64,000 nucleotides of DNA, taken from Streptomyces sp. NBC_00102 (GTDB lineage: Bacteria > Actinomycetota > Actinomycetes > Streptomycetales > Streptomycetaceae). The DNA lies in contig NZ_JAPEMC010000001.1 of NCBI RefSeq assembly GCF_026343115.1, positions 1,116,001 through 1,180,000 of the forward strand. The letters are read 5' to 3'. How positions within the stretch are numbered: position 1 is the stretch's first letter; each line of letters opens with the position of its first letter. The notes under the pieces are model-generated. The model worked only from the letters and a program-made list of their open reading frames with translations. It made no database searches and was not told the DNA's origin. Below, one piece after another: positions 22,481-30,183 of the stretch. The position numbers were made by a program, and so were the translations under genes.

Positions 22481-22914
22481 GCTGGATACGCCCTTCAGGA
22501 AAACGCGGTGCTGGTGGTGCTCTGCCGGTCGGCGGGCGGGTCTGGGCCCGTGGCTCCCGTCGACCGGGGGAAGCCGCCCGTCGCGGACGGGTGCCGCTCG
22601 GTCGAAGGATCGGGACGCGCGGGTCCCGGCGGGGTCTCCGCGGGGGCGGAGTTCCGCCGGAAACCGGGAGCCCCGGCAAGCGAACACAAGGGCGGCATTT
22701 TATCGCCCGAGAACTGGAGCGGTGGAGAAAAGGCCCCCCATGATCCGGTCCTCACCACTTCTCCCCCGGGTGAGTGCGACCGTCACAATCCTGCGACTCG
22801 GCGCGCACCGTCGGGCCCGGAAACCGGGGCGGGCGAGAGACGTGCCGGCTTCGGACACCGGTGCAGGCCGTCCGGACGGGCACCGGTGTCGGTGGCGGGC
22901 TCTACCGTGTCGGT
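22481..22914. promoter_or_regulatory. Divergent MHYT / ogt spacer
   Basis: About 430 bp between divergent genes with no convincing gene of its own. It should contain both promoters. I saw no palindromic operator or repeat. Confidence 0.4.
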
Positions 22915-23460
22915 ATGACGAACGGCGCACCTTCCGTGGAGTGGTCCGTCGTGGCGAGCCCCATCGGCCCCCTGATGCTCGCGGCGACCGGCACCGGTCT
23001 GGTCTCCGTGTCCTTCCACGCCCGGCCGCCGGTGCGGGAGCGGACGCTGGCGATGCTGCGGGACCGGCTCGGCGCGGAGCCGGTGGAGTACGGCGGTTCC
23101 GCGGTGCTCACCGAGGCGGGACGCCTGCTCGACGCGTACTTCGACGGCACCGTGAAGACGTTCGACCTTCCACTGGACTGGTCGCTGACCTCGGGCTTCC
23201 ACCGCCGGGTCCTCCAGGAGTTGGCCACCGGCGTTCCGTACGGCACGCTCGTCGGTTACGGCGAGCTCGCAGCCCGGGTGGGGCGGCCGGACGGGGCGCA
23301 GGCGGTGGGGGCGGCCATGGGGGCCAATCCGCTGCCGGTCGTCGTGCCGTGCCACCGGGTGGTGGAGAGCGGCGGCGGGCTCGGGGGGTTCGGCGGCGGG
23401 CTGGAGACGAAGCGGCGGCTGCTGGAGCTGGAGGGCGTGCTGCCCCGGCCGCTCTTCTGA
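22915..23460 (+). CDS. ogt: Methylated-DNA-protein cysteine methyltransferase
   Basis: Suicide repair enzyme that removes alkyl groups from O6-alkylguanine. The 181-residue protein has the active-site motif PVVVPCHRVV near residues 142-151, the helix-turn-helix GTLVGYGELAARVGRP near 110-125 and the AVGAAMGANP loop. ATG 22915 is the first start in the homologous region. It stands alone on the plus strand and ends just before a convergent kinase-like gene. Its closeness to uvrB and uvrA gives the region a DNA-repair flavour. Confidence 0.95.
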   Translation: MTNGAPSVEWSVVASPIGPLMLAATGTGLVSVSFHARPPVRERTLAMLRDRLGAEPVEYGGSAVLTEAGRLLDAYFDGTVKTFDLPLDWSLTSGFHRRVLQELATGVPYGTLVGYGELAARVGRPDGAQAVGAAMGANPLPVVVPCHRVVESGGGLGGFGGGLETKRRLLELEGVLPRPLF

Positions 23461-23503
23461 CCCGGCGGTCGTGGCCGCCACGACCGCGGCCGGGGCCCGG
23501 GGG

Positions 23504-24175
23504 TCACTCCTTCTCACGGAACCCGGTCCACGCCGGGTGGCGGGGGTCGTCCGCGCGGACCACGGCGTCGGCCAGGTCGGCGGGGGCGGTCTCGTCCTCG
23601 TACCGGGCGAAGGCGGGCAGGGTCCACCGCTCCCGCTCGTCCGTGCGCCGTCGCAACGCGCCGGGCGAGAGCCGGACATGGACCGAGAGGTCGAACGGGT
23701 ACCACTGCCCCAGCAGCAACGGCCCGTGCAGCACCAGCACTCCGCCTTCGGGGAGGTGGTGGTAAGGGCTGCGGGTGGCCCGGTCGGTGACGGGATCCCA
23801 GAGGTCGGGCAGGACCCGTCCGCTGCCGCCCGCTTCGAGCGGCCCGAACACCTCGCGCCAGAGCGCGCCGGTGTCGAACCAGCCCCGCGCGTACGAGTCG
23901 GGGTCCTGTTTTCCGTACTCGTACCGCAGGCTCGCCGGGCGCAGGAAGCCCTCGGCAGGGACGACGAGTACGGCGCGTCCGCGCAGTCGCAGGGCCTCGG
24001 CGAGGCTTTCGGCCAGGGGGCCGGTGCCCGCGGCGCGGGCGCCGTCGACGCCGATCCTGAGCCAGGGCCCGCCGCCGTCCGGGGTCAGCCCGTCGGCGTG
24101 CACGGCGAGGACGTCGGCCAGCCGGTCCCAGGTGATCGCTTCGAGTCGCACCGGTTCATCATCCACCGGGCGCAT
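23504..24175 (-). CDS. Uridine kinase-like P-loop family protein
   Basis: A protein of about 223 residues resembling the actinobacterial uridine kinase-like family. Where a Walker A is expected it reads IGVDGARAAGTGPLAE, lacking the GKS/T sequence, so phosphotransfer activity is doubtful. Other family blocks are visible (YEYGKQDPDSYARGWFDTGAL, HLPEGGVLVLHGPLLL, VHVRLSPGALRRRT). The start is uncertain: ATG 24175 is taken, but GTG 24151 also fits. It ends convergently with ogt and lies 29 bp beyond the HxlR gene on the same strand. Confidence 0.7.
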   Translation of the reverse strand: MRPVDDEPVRLEAITWDRLADVLAVHADGLTPDGGGPWLRIGVDGARAAGTGPLAESLAEALRLRGRAVLVVPAEGFLRPASLRYEYGKQDPDSYARGWFDTGALWREVFGPLEAGGSGRVLPDLWDPVTDRATRSPYHHLPEGGVLVLHGPLLLGQWYPFDLSVHVRLSPGALRRRTDERERWTLPAFARYEDETAPADLADAVVRADDPRHPAWTGFREKE

Positions 24176-24204
24176 CGGCCGGGGGCGGGGGGCCGGGGGG
24201 CAGC

Positions 24205-24891
24205 TCAGCCGCCGCGCAGTTCCGTGGCGAGCGGGCTCTCGCCGCACACCTCGATCCGGCCGTCCTTCACCGCCTGCCCGAAGGTGACCTCGTCCCGGCC
24301 CATGGCAAGGCAGAGTTCGGCGTCCAGGACGATACGGGCGTCGGCGCGGGGGTCGGCGCCGTAGCCGTAGACCTCCTCGCCGGGCGGCACGGAGCCCGTG
24401 CGTACGTGGAACTCACCCTCGTCCAGGTGCACTTCGACCACACCGGAGTGGGCGGTCGCGGCCAGGGAGCGGCGCAGCGGGAGGGCGAACCAGTGGGCGC
24501 GGACGGCGTCGGTGGGGCGGCGTTCCTCCAGGGCGGGCGCGCCCCACCGCGCGAGGGCGGTGAGCACGGGCAGCAGTTCCCTGCCCCGGGTGGTGAGTTC
24601 GTAGACGGAGGCGGCCGCCGGGGGCGGCAGCTTGCGGCGCAGCGCGAGTCCGCCCTGCTCCATGTCCTTGAGACGGGAGGCGAGGACGTCCGTGCTGACC
24701 CCCGGCAGGTCCGCGTGCAGATCGGTGTAGCGGCGCGGTCCGGCCAGCAGTTCACGGACGATCAGCAGGGTCCACCGGTCCCCGACGGAGTCCAGGGCTC
24801 GGGCGGTGGCGCAGAACTGGTCGTAACTGCGACGGCGTACGGGGCGCGCTGCTGGCTGCTGCTGACGTGGCATACGACGCAGTCTAGACAT
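24205..24891 (-). CDS. HxlR-family transcriptional regulator with SCP2-like tail
   Basis: A 228-residue regulator. Residues 25-110 are an HxlR winged helix-turn-helix (SVGDRWTLLIVRELLAGPRRYTDL, then GVSTDVLASRLKDMEQGGL). The C-terminal hundred residues resemble an SCP2/sterol-carrier ligand domain, a known actinobacterial architecture. The start is ATG 24891 or ATG 24873; neither has a good ribosome site. It is divergent from an aminotransferase gene 66 bp away, which it probably controls through palindromes in that gap. Confidence 0.9.
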   Translation of the reverse strand: MSRLRRMPRQQQPAARPVRRRSYDQFCATARALDSVGDRWTLLIVRELLAGPRRYTDLHADLPGVSTDVLASRLKDMEQGGLALRRKLPPPAAASVYELTTRGRELLPVLTALARWGAPALEERRPTDAVRAHWFALPLRRSLAATAHSGVVEVHLDEGEFHVRTGSVPPGEEVYGYGADPRADARIVLDAELCLAMGRDEVTFGQAVKDGRIEVCGESPLATELRGG

Positions 24892-24957
24892 GTTGTTGGA
24901 CTTTCCAAGGTCCGGCTTGGTAAAACCAAGTATCGCAATCGGCAGGGGAGGAACCGC
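24892..24957. promoter_or_regulatory. HxlR/aminotransferase divergent operator
   Basis: The gap holds a perfect palindrome with 6-bp arms around AAA (CTTGGTAAAACCAAG, 24916-24930) and, just before it, an imperfect one at 24898-24913 (GGACTTTCCAAGGTCC). A TTGGAC -35-like element precedes them. Two neighbouring dyads between a regulator and its divergent gene fit dimeric winged-helix binding. Confidence 0.6.
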
Positions 24958-26169
24958 ATGGAGTTCCGGCAGTCCAGCAAGCTCGACGAGGTCTGTTACG
25001 AGATCCGAGGCCCGGTCATCGAGCAGGCGAACGCACTGGAGGAGGCGGGCCACAGCGTGCTCCGCCTCAACACCGGCAACCCCGCGCTGTTCGGCTTCGA
25101 GGCGCCCGAGGAGATCGTCCAGGACATGATCCGGATGCTCCCCCAGGCGCACGGCTACACCGATTCGCGCGGCATCCTCTCCGCCCGCCGCGCGGTGGCC
25201 CAGCGCTACCAGGCGATGGGTCTGCCGGACGTCGACGTGGACGACATCTTCCTCGGCAACGGCGTCTCCGAGCTGATCTCCATGGCCGTCCAGGCGTTCC
25301 TGGAGGACGGCGACGAGGTGCTCGTACCGAGCCCCGACTACCCGCTCTGGACGGCGGTGATCACCCTCGCGGGCGGCAAGGCCGTCCACTACACCTGCGA
25401 CGAGCAGTCGGACTGGAACCCGGACCTCGCCGACATGGCCTCGAAGATCACCGACCGCACCAGGGCCGTGGTGATCATCAACCCCAACAACCCCACCGGC
25501 GCGGTCTATTCGAAGGAGACCCTGGAGGGCATCCTCGATCTGGCCCGCCGCCACGGGCTGCTGGTCTACGCCGACGAGATCTACGACCAGATCCTCTACG
25601 ACGACGCCGTGCACCACCCGGTCGCGTCCCTCGCCCCGGACCTGCTCACCCTCACCTTCAGCGGGCTGTCGAAGACGTACCGGGTCGCCGGGTTCCGCTC
25701 GGGCTGGCTGGTGGTCTCGGGTCCGCAGGATCACGCGCGGGGCTACCTCGAAGGCCTCACCACACTGGCCTCCATGCGGCTGTGCGCCAACGCCCCCGCG
25801 CAGTACGCCATCCAGGCCGCGCTCGGCGGCCGGCAGACGATCCGGGAACTCGTAGCCCCGGGCGGCCGGCTGCACGAGCAGCGCGACCGGGCCTGGCAGA
25901 AGCTGAACGAGATCCCCGGGGTGTCCTGCGTGAAGCCGAAGGGGGCGCTCTACGCGTTCCCGCGGATCGACCCGAAGGTGCACGACATCGTCGACGACGA
26001 ACGGTTCGTGCTCGATCTGCTGCTGCGGGAGAAGATCCAGGTGGTGCAGGGCACCGGTTTCAACTGGCCCCGGCCCGACCACTTCCGCATCCTGACGCTG
26101 CCGCACGCCGACGACCTCGACGCCGCCATCAGCCGCATCGGGCGCTTCCTGGAGGGGTACCGGCAGTGA
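24958..26169 (+). CDS. PLP-dependent alanine-type aminotransferase
   Basis: A 403-residue fold-type I aminotransferase close to E. coli AlaA. Conserved blocks are NTGNPALFGF, YTDSRGILSARRAV, the PLP-contact NPNNPTGAVY near residue 180, YADEIYDQI and the PLP-lysine segment FSGLSKTYRVAGFRSGW near residue 240. It most likely transfers the amino group between alanine and 2-oxoglutarate. ATG 24958 follows a strong GGGGAGG site. It is transcribed divergently from the HxlR regulator. Confidence 0.92.
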   Translation: MEFRQSSKLDEVCYEIRGPVIEQANALEEAGHSVLRLNTGNPALFGFEAPEEIVQDMIRMLPQAHGYTDSRGILSARRAVAQRYQAMGLPDVDVDDIFLGNGVSELISMAVQAFLEDGDEVLVPSPDYPLWTAVITLAGGKAVHYTCDEQSDWNPDLADMASKITDRTRAVVIINPNNPTGAVYSKETLEGILDLARRHGLLVYADEIYDQILYDDAVHHPVASLAPDLLTLTFSGLSKTYRVAGFRSGWLVVSGPQDHARGYLEGLTTLASMRLCANAPAQYAIQAALGGRQTIRELVAPGGRLHEQRDRAWQKLNEIPGVSCVKPKGALYAFPRIDPKVHDIVDDERFVLDLLLREKIQVVQGTGFNWPRPDHFRILTLPHADDLDAAISRIGRFLEGYRQ

Positions 26170-26465
26170 ACCGGGGTCCCTCCCCGGCTCTTCGCGCCCT
26201 GGCCCTTCCCGTCCCCCGGCTCTCCCGCAGCCCCGGGCTCCTCGCACCTCGGAAAGCGTCGGGAGACCGATCGCTTGGGTTTTGCCGGTGTCGGCTCCGT
26301 ATCGAGAGCATGGACGGCCTCCATCCGGACGAGCGCATCCCCTCTTGCCCGGCGCGGTCGAGCGATCGCCTGCACCACGTCACGGGACACGACCCGTCCG
26401 TCCCGTCCGACGTACAGTGCCGCGTCCCGTCGAGTCGGTACTCCGTGCTCCCGTGACTCGGCCCG
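26170..26465. other. Spacer after aminotransferase
   Basis: About 300 bp between two convergent genes. I see no gene and no strong hairpin in it; short open frames here lack codon bias and ribosome sites. Confidence 0.4.
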
Positions 26466-28712
26466 TCACTGTCCGGCGGGCAAGGAGGCCAGGAGCGTCT
26501 GCGCGATCGCCAGGTCGTGGCTCTTGGCCGTCTCGCCGAAGGAAAGGATTCGGCGCAAGCCGGCGCGGGCTTCCTCCGTCTCTCCGAGTTTGACCAGCAC
26601 CTCCGCGAGGTCCAGGAGGATGCTGCTCTCGGCGTAGGGGATGCCGACGCGCTGCACGTGGAGCAGGCCGCTTCGAAATTGCTCGGCGGCCTCGCGCCAC
26701 CGTCCCAGGGCGGCGTAGTCGCGGCCGAGCCCGCTGATCGTCCTGGCGCGGACGTGAGCGGCGATGTCCTGGCGCATCGGGGAGTCGGGTGCGTCCAGGA
26801 GGGCGATGAGAGGATCGTGCAGGGCCATGCTTTCCTCGACGCGGCCCATGTCGCGCAGGGCGGCCCGGTAGGACTGCATGGCGACCAGCCAGTTCTTGTG
26901 GTCGCCTGCGCCTTCCGACAGCTCCATGGCGGCGCGCGATTTTTCCATGAACGCCTGGAACTCACCGAGTTGTTTGTGCGGTGACGTCGCCATGAGCAGG
27001 GCCCAGGCCTGCTGTGAGGTGTCCCCGGCTCTACGGGCACACTCCAGTGCCTGATCGGCGCGGTCGATGGCCTCCCGATACCTGCCCTCGTACCCCAGTG
27101 TCCAGGCATAGTTGCTGAGATGGGATGCCTGCCTGCCGGGGTCCCCGAGTGCGGTGGCGGCCTCGCTGGACAGACGGTAGACCTCACTCCAGAGGCGCCA
27201 GCCGTCCCAGCCACCGCCGAGAACCTCCAGAGCCTCGGCGGTCTCCGCGACGCGGACGTGCTCGCCGCGCGCGGCAGCGCCCTGCAGGGCGGCGAACCAG
27301 GCGGCACTCTCACTCACGAGCCAGTTCCGGGCCTGCTCGGCGTTCTCCGACAGGACCAGTCCCTGACCGGCGGACGATGGCGGCCGCTGCCCGTCCTTGA
27401 ACCGGAGACCAGCCGTCGTGGCGGTGTCCAACAGCCAGTCCCTCAACCGCGCCTCTGCCGCGTCGCGCTCCGCGACCCCTTCCTCCCGCAGCCGGGCGCG
27501 CGCGAACAGCCTGAGCAGATCGTGCAGTTGATAGCGGCCCGTGAAGGTGGCCTGGAGCAGTCCGGCCTCCACGAGTTCCGCCATCACGTCCTCGGCGTCG
27601 AACACCGCGGTACGGCTCAGAGCGGCGCCGTAAGCGGCAGTCATGTCCGGACTCGGGACCACGCTCAGCAGCCGGAGCATCCTGGCCGCCTGCCCGGTCA
27701 GCTGCCGGTAGGACAGTTCGAACGCCGCCTCCACCCGCACGTCGCCCGCGGTCAGCGCCCCCAGGGCGCGCTCCTCGTCGGACAACCGATGCACCAGATG
27801 GCCAACGCTCCACCCGGAACGCACCGTGAGCCAATTGCCCGCCACCCGCAAGGCCAACGGAAGCCGCCCGCACAGTTCCGCCACCTCGGCCACGGCCCCG
27901 GCTTCGGCCCGCTGGGTCCCCAGGATCCGGCGCAGCAACTCCACCGCCTCCTCCTGCGCCAGCCCCGACAGCGCGAGCCGGTCCACGTCTTCCAGGCCCG
28001 ACAGCGGTCGCCGACTCGTCACCAGTACGAGACTGTGCCCACCGGCAGGCAGCAGTGGCCGCACCTGCCCCTCGTCACGGGCGTTGTCCAACACCACCAG
28101 ACACCGGCGGTCGCCCAACAGCGACCGCAGCAACCCGGCCCGGCCCGACGCGTCCAACTGCGCCAACTGGTACTCGGTCACCCCGAGGGACTTCAGGAGT
28201 CTCAGCAGGGCCTCGCCCGAATCCATCGGGCTCTCCACCCCGTGCAGATCCACCACGAAGCAGCCGTCGGGAAACGCGTCCGCCAGGTCCGCCGCCGCCT
28301 TCAACGCCAGCGTCGTCTTCCCGCACCCCGGAGGACCGGACACCACGTACACCGACACCCCGGCACCGGCGACCGCCCGCCCCGCGGCGTCTCTCAACCG
28401 GGACATCTCCGCCTCACGTCCCGAGAAGTCCCCCACCGATCTCGGCAGCGCCGTCCCCGCGGCGGCCACCGACTGCTCCGGACGTACCGACACGGCCGCG
28501 GCGAGCAGCGCCTCGCGATCCGCGTCCGTCAGCGCCAGTCCCTCCGCAAGTGCCGCCACCGTACGTCGTCGTGGTGCCCGGCTGCGCAGACGCTCCATAT
28601 CGCTGATCGCCCGAACACTCACCCCCGACGCCTCGGCCAGCCCCTCGATCGTCAGAAGACGCTTCTGCCGAAAACCGCGCAGAACAAGCCCGAACGGCAT
28701 CTCTTCAGCCAC
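26466..28712 (-). CDS. XRE-NB-ARC-TPR STAND regulator
   Basis: A 748-residue signal-transduction ATPase. An XRE-type helix-turn-helix occupies residues 8-65 (LTIEGLAEASGVSVRAISDMER). The NB-ARC core has Walker A GPPGCGKTT (126-134), Walker B-like CLVVLDNARD near 195, sensor TSRRPLSGL near 225 and GRLPLALRVAGNW near 280. The C-terminal 300 residues are TPR-like repeats. Such proteins usually switch on a nearby gene or biosynthetic cluster when a ligand binds the TPRs; no cluster is visible here. The GTG at 28712 has a GGGGGAG site and overlaps the end of a small upstream ORF by 8 bases. Confidence 0.9.
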   Translation of the reverse strand: MAEEMPFGLVLRGFRQKRLLTIEGLAEASGVSVRAISDMERLRSRAPRRRTVAALAEGLALTDADREALLAAAVSVRPEQSVAAAGTALPRSVGDFSGREAEMSRLRDAAGRAVAGAGVSVYVVSGPPGCGKTTLALKAAADLADAFPDGCFVVDLHGVESPMDSGEALLRLLKSLGVTEYQLAQLDASGRAGLLRSLLGDRRCLVVLDNARDEGQVRPLLPAGGHSLVLVTSRRPLSGLEDVDRLALSGLAQEEAVELLRRILGTQRAEAGAVAEVAELCGRLPLALRVAGNWLTVRSGWSVGHLVHRLSDEERALGALTAGDVRVEAAFELSYRQLTGQAARMLRLLSVVPSPDMTAAYGAALSRTAVFDAEDVMAELVEAGLLQATFTGRYQLHDLLRLFARARLREEGVAERDAAEARLRDWLLDTATTAGLRFKDGQRPPSSAGQGLVLSENAEQARNWLVSESAAWFAALQGAAARGEHVRVAETAEALEVLGGGWDGWRLWSEVYRLSSEAATALGDPGRQASHLSNYAWTLGYEGRYREAIDRADQALECARRAGDTSQQAWALLMATSPHKQLGEFQAFMEKSRAAMELSEGAGDHKNWLVAMQSYRAALRDMGRVEESMALHDPLIALLDAPDSPMRQDIAAHVRARTISGLGRDYAALGRWREAAEQFRSGLLHVQRVGIPYAESSILLDLAEVLVKLGETEEARAGLRRILSFGETAKSHDLAIAQTLLASLPAGQ

Positions 28713-28836
28713 GGTGCTCCCCCAGGACCGGATCCCGCCCGGTGATCCCGATGACAGCGTCGAGGCCGGGAACGACGTCGTACAGGTTCTTGCCATCCGC
28801 CCGTGCGGCTTCCGGGGCCTTCGGATCCTCAGACAT
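28705..28836 (-). CDS. 43-residue ORF coupled to the STAND regulator
   Basis: ATG 28836 opens MSEDPKAPEAARADGKNLYD and continues to a stop at 28705, 8 bases past the regulator's GTG, so the two would be translationally coupled. The peptide is acidic in its first half, has a hydrophobic stretch (VVPGLDAVIGI) and no signal peptide. I do not recognise a family. A signalling or regulatory peptide is one possibility; a short leader that sets regulator translation is another. Confidence 0.5.
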   Translation of the reverse strand: MSEDPKAPEAARADGKNLYDVVPGLDAVIGITGRDPVLGEHRG

Positions 28837-28995
28837 GAAAGAGATCTTCTCAAGGATCACGGGGGCTGACAGCGGCGCGACGACCGTCACGCCGCAGCGG
28901 GCACCCCGGATCGGTGGGAGGCTCCTCGTTCGGGACGGTAAAAAGTTCGGCGCAACTTCCGATCGCGACTCCTGGAGTCCGCCCCCAACACCCTC

Positions 28996-29631
28996 TCAGG
29001 CAGGGTGGAATCTGCGCACCAGGCCCCTGAGCGGGATGTCGGCGAGCCAGAACCAGATGGCCGCGAAGGGGTGCCAGGCGAAAGCGAGGGGGACCGACAG
29101 GGCGAAGACCAGCGCCCTCGCCCCCAGGTCGACGGAGACCGACCGGGCGGAGGCTGCCGCCGCACCGCCCTCCGCCCGGCCGGCACCCGGTGTCCACCGG
29201 CCGGGCCGTCCCGTCCTGAGCACCGCCAGACCGAGCAGGTTGGTGACGGCGACGGTGCCGGCGTAGACCGCGACCGCGAGCGGTTCGGAGGCGTATTCGG
29301 AGAGCAGCGACGTCGGGAAGGGGAGGAAGGCGACGGCCCCCAGCCAGGCGAGCGCGAATCGGAGCGGGGGCCCCTCGAACCGGGGCACGAGAGCCAGGAT
29401 GCGCCGGTGGTCGCGCCAGAAGCCCGCGAGGATGACGAAACTGAGCGCGTAGGCGCCGATGTCGGGCAACGCGTCCTGGACGGCGTCCCGGAACCGGGCG
29501 TCGTCCAGGCCACGGGGCACCCGGATGTCGAGCACCAGCAGAGTCATGGCGATCGCGAAGATCCCGTCCGACAGGGCGGTCAGCCGGTCAGCGGTCCTCG
29601 CGCCGTCCGCCCGTGCCCGCTCGTCGCTCAC
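28996..29631 (-). CDS. TMEM175-family potential channel protein
   Basis: A 211-residue membrane protein of the TMEM175/DUF1211 family, whose characterised members are potassium channels. The signature ALSDGIFAIAMTLLVLDI is at residues 18-35, in the first helix. Five to six helices follow, with an Ala/Gly/Arg-rich loop near residues 145-165. GTG 29631 has a GGGGAAG site 9-10 nt upstream. It is on the same strand and downstream of the tRNA-like array, but separated from it by hairpins. Confidence 0.88.
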   Translation of the reverse strand: MSDERARADGARTADRLTALSDGIFAIAMTLLVLDIRVPRGLDDARFRDAVQDALPDIGAYALSFVILAGFWRDHRRILALVPRFEGPPLRFALAWLGAVAFLPFPTSLLSEYASEPLAVAVYAGTVAVTNLLGLAVLRTGRPGRWTPGAGRAEGGAAAASARSVSVDLGARALVFALSVPLAFAWHPFAAIWFWLADIPLRGLVRRFHPA

Positions 29632-29712
29632 CGGGTCAGCTTCCCCGGGCAGCGGGGCGGCCTCGCGGATTACTCCGACGGCGGGCGGGCCGTGGCATAC
29701 CCGCACTCCGGC

Positions 29713-29769
29713 GGCCCGCTCCCCGGGAGAACGGGAGCGGGCCCGGAGGCGTAGCCGGCCTCCGGGCCC
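29713..29769 (-). terminator. Two adjoining hairpins after the tRNA-like array
   Basis: Perfect 12-bp arms at 29739-29750 and 29758-29769 with a 7-nt loop, and a second 11-bp repeat at 29713-29723 and 29733-29743. They share a few bases. They lie downstream of the tRNA-like units in the direction of transcription and upstream of the TMEM175 gene, so they probably end the array transcript. Confidence 0.7.
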
Positions 29770-29828
29770 TGTGGGTGCCGCCTTCGTCGCACGCCGGCAC
29801 GTTTAAGGACCGGGGTCAGTCATGATGT

Positions 29829-29897
29829 CGTCGCGTCCTGCCTTTGGACCACCACAGATCGAGCTCTGCGGACCAGATTCGAACTGGCATTTCGACG
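29829..29897 (-). tRNA. Permuted tRNA-like unit B
   Basis: Minus-strand order is 3' half (29897-29864), a 5-nt spacer, then 5' half (29858-29829). Assembled, acceptor bases 29858-29852 pair with 29871-29865 (7 bp, one G-U), with discriminator G at 29864. The D-stem is a perfect GTCC/GGAC (29849-29846 with 29838-29835) closed by an AAAGGCA loop. The anticodon stem pairs 29833-29829 with 29897-29893 (perfect, 5 bp). The T-arm GCCAG-TTCGAAT-CTGGT is at 29888-29872. T8, A14, the D-loop GG, T54T55C56 and A58 are all present, and A15 can pair with T48. No anticodon loop exists; the flanks 29914-29901 and 29819-29807 pair to extend that helix. Confidence 0.6.
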
Positions 29898-29973
29898 TCG
29901 CTGTGCCCCGGACCGGTCGATCCGGCGATCGGCGGCCCATGCTGAGTCTGGAGCAAGAGTCTGAGATTGATCG

Positions 29974-30097
29974 CGGTCTGCCTCTGCCGGTTGGGCCACT
30001 CCGGCGGGGAGCTGGTGCGTGCCGGGTGCGCCCCGCCGTCGGGCGGGGAGACGCTCGGCAAGTGCCGGAGGGAGGACTCGAACCTCCACTGGAACCG
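29974..30097 (-). tRNA. Permuted tRNA-like unit A
   Basis: Minus-strand order is 3' half (30097-30063), a 57-nt spacer with its own CCCCGCC/GGCGGGG hairpin, then 5' half (30005-29974). Assembled, acceptor bases 30005-29999 pair perfectly with 30070-30064, with discriminator A at 30063 and no encoded CCA. The D-stem is GCC/GGC with a canonical GG-containing loop. Anticodon stem bases 29978-29974 pair with 30097-30093 (one G-U) and can add a sixth pair. The variable loop is CCAGT and the T-arm GGAGG-TTCGAGT-CCTCC. T8, A14 and an A15-T48 pair are kept. Flanks 30110-30119 and 30126-30135 pair with 29961-29969 and 29950-29957 beyond the anticodon stem. Confidence 0.65.
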
Positions 30098-30142
30098 CGT
30101 CCGTCACGACAAGCCTCAGTTTCAGCTTGCGCTCCTCGCGCA

Positions 30143-30170
30143 CCCCGGCCGCGATCAGTGGTGGCCGGGG
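30143..30170 (-). terminator. Hairpin between hypothetical gene and tRNA-like unit A
   Basis: Perfect 8-bp arms (30143-30150 and 30163-30170) with a 12-nt loop, 13 bp after the upstream gene's stop. It may end the mRNA or mark a processing point between the mRNA and the tRNA-like RNA. Confidence 0.5.
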
Positions 30171-30183
30171 AATCCATGGTCGG

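Noticed and set aside
29864..30097. T-arm sequences as remnants of ordinary tRNAs or as integration sites
   Set aside because: The downstream D-arm halves match each T-arm half in both acceptor and anticodon stems and in the A15-T48 pair, which broken tRNAs would not do twice.
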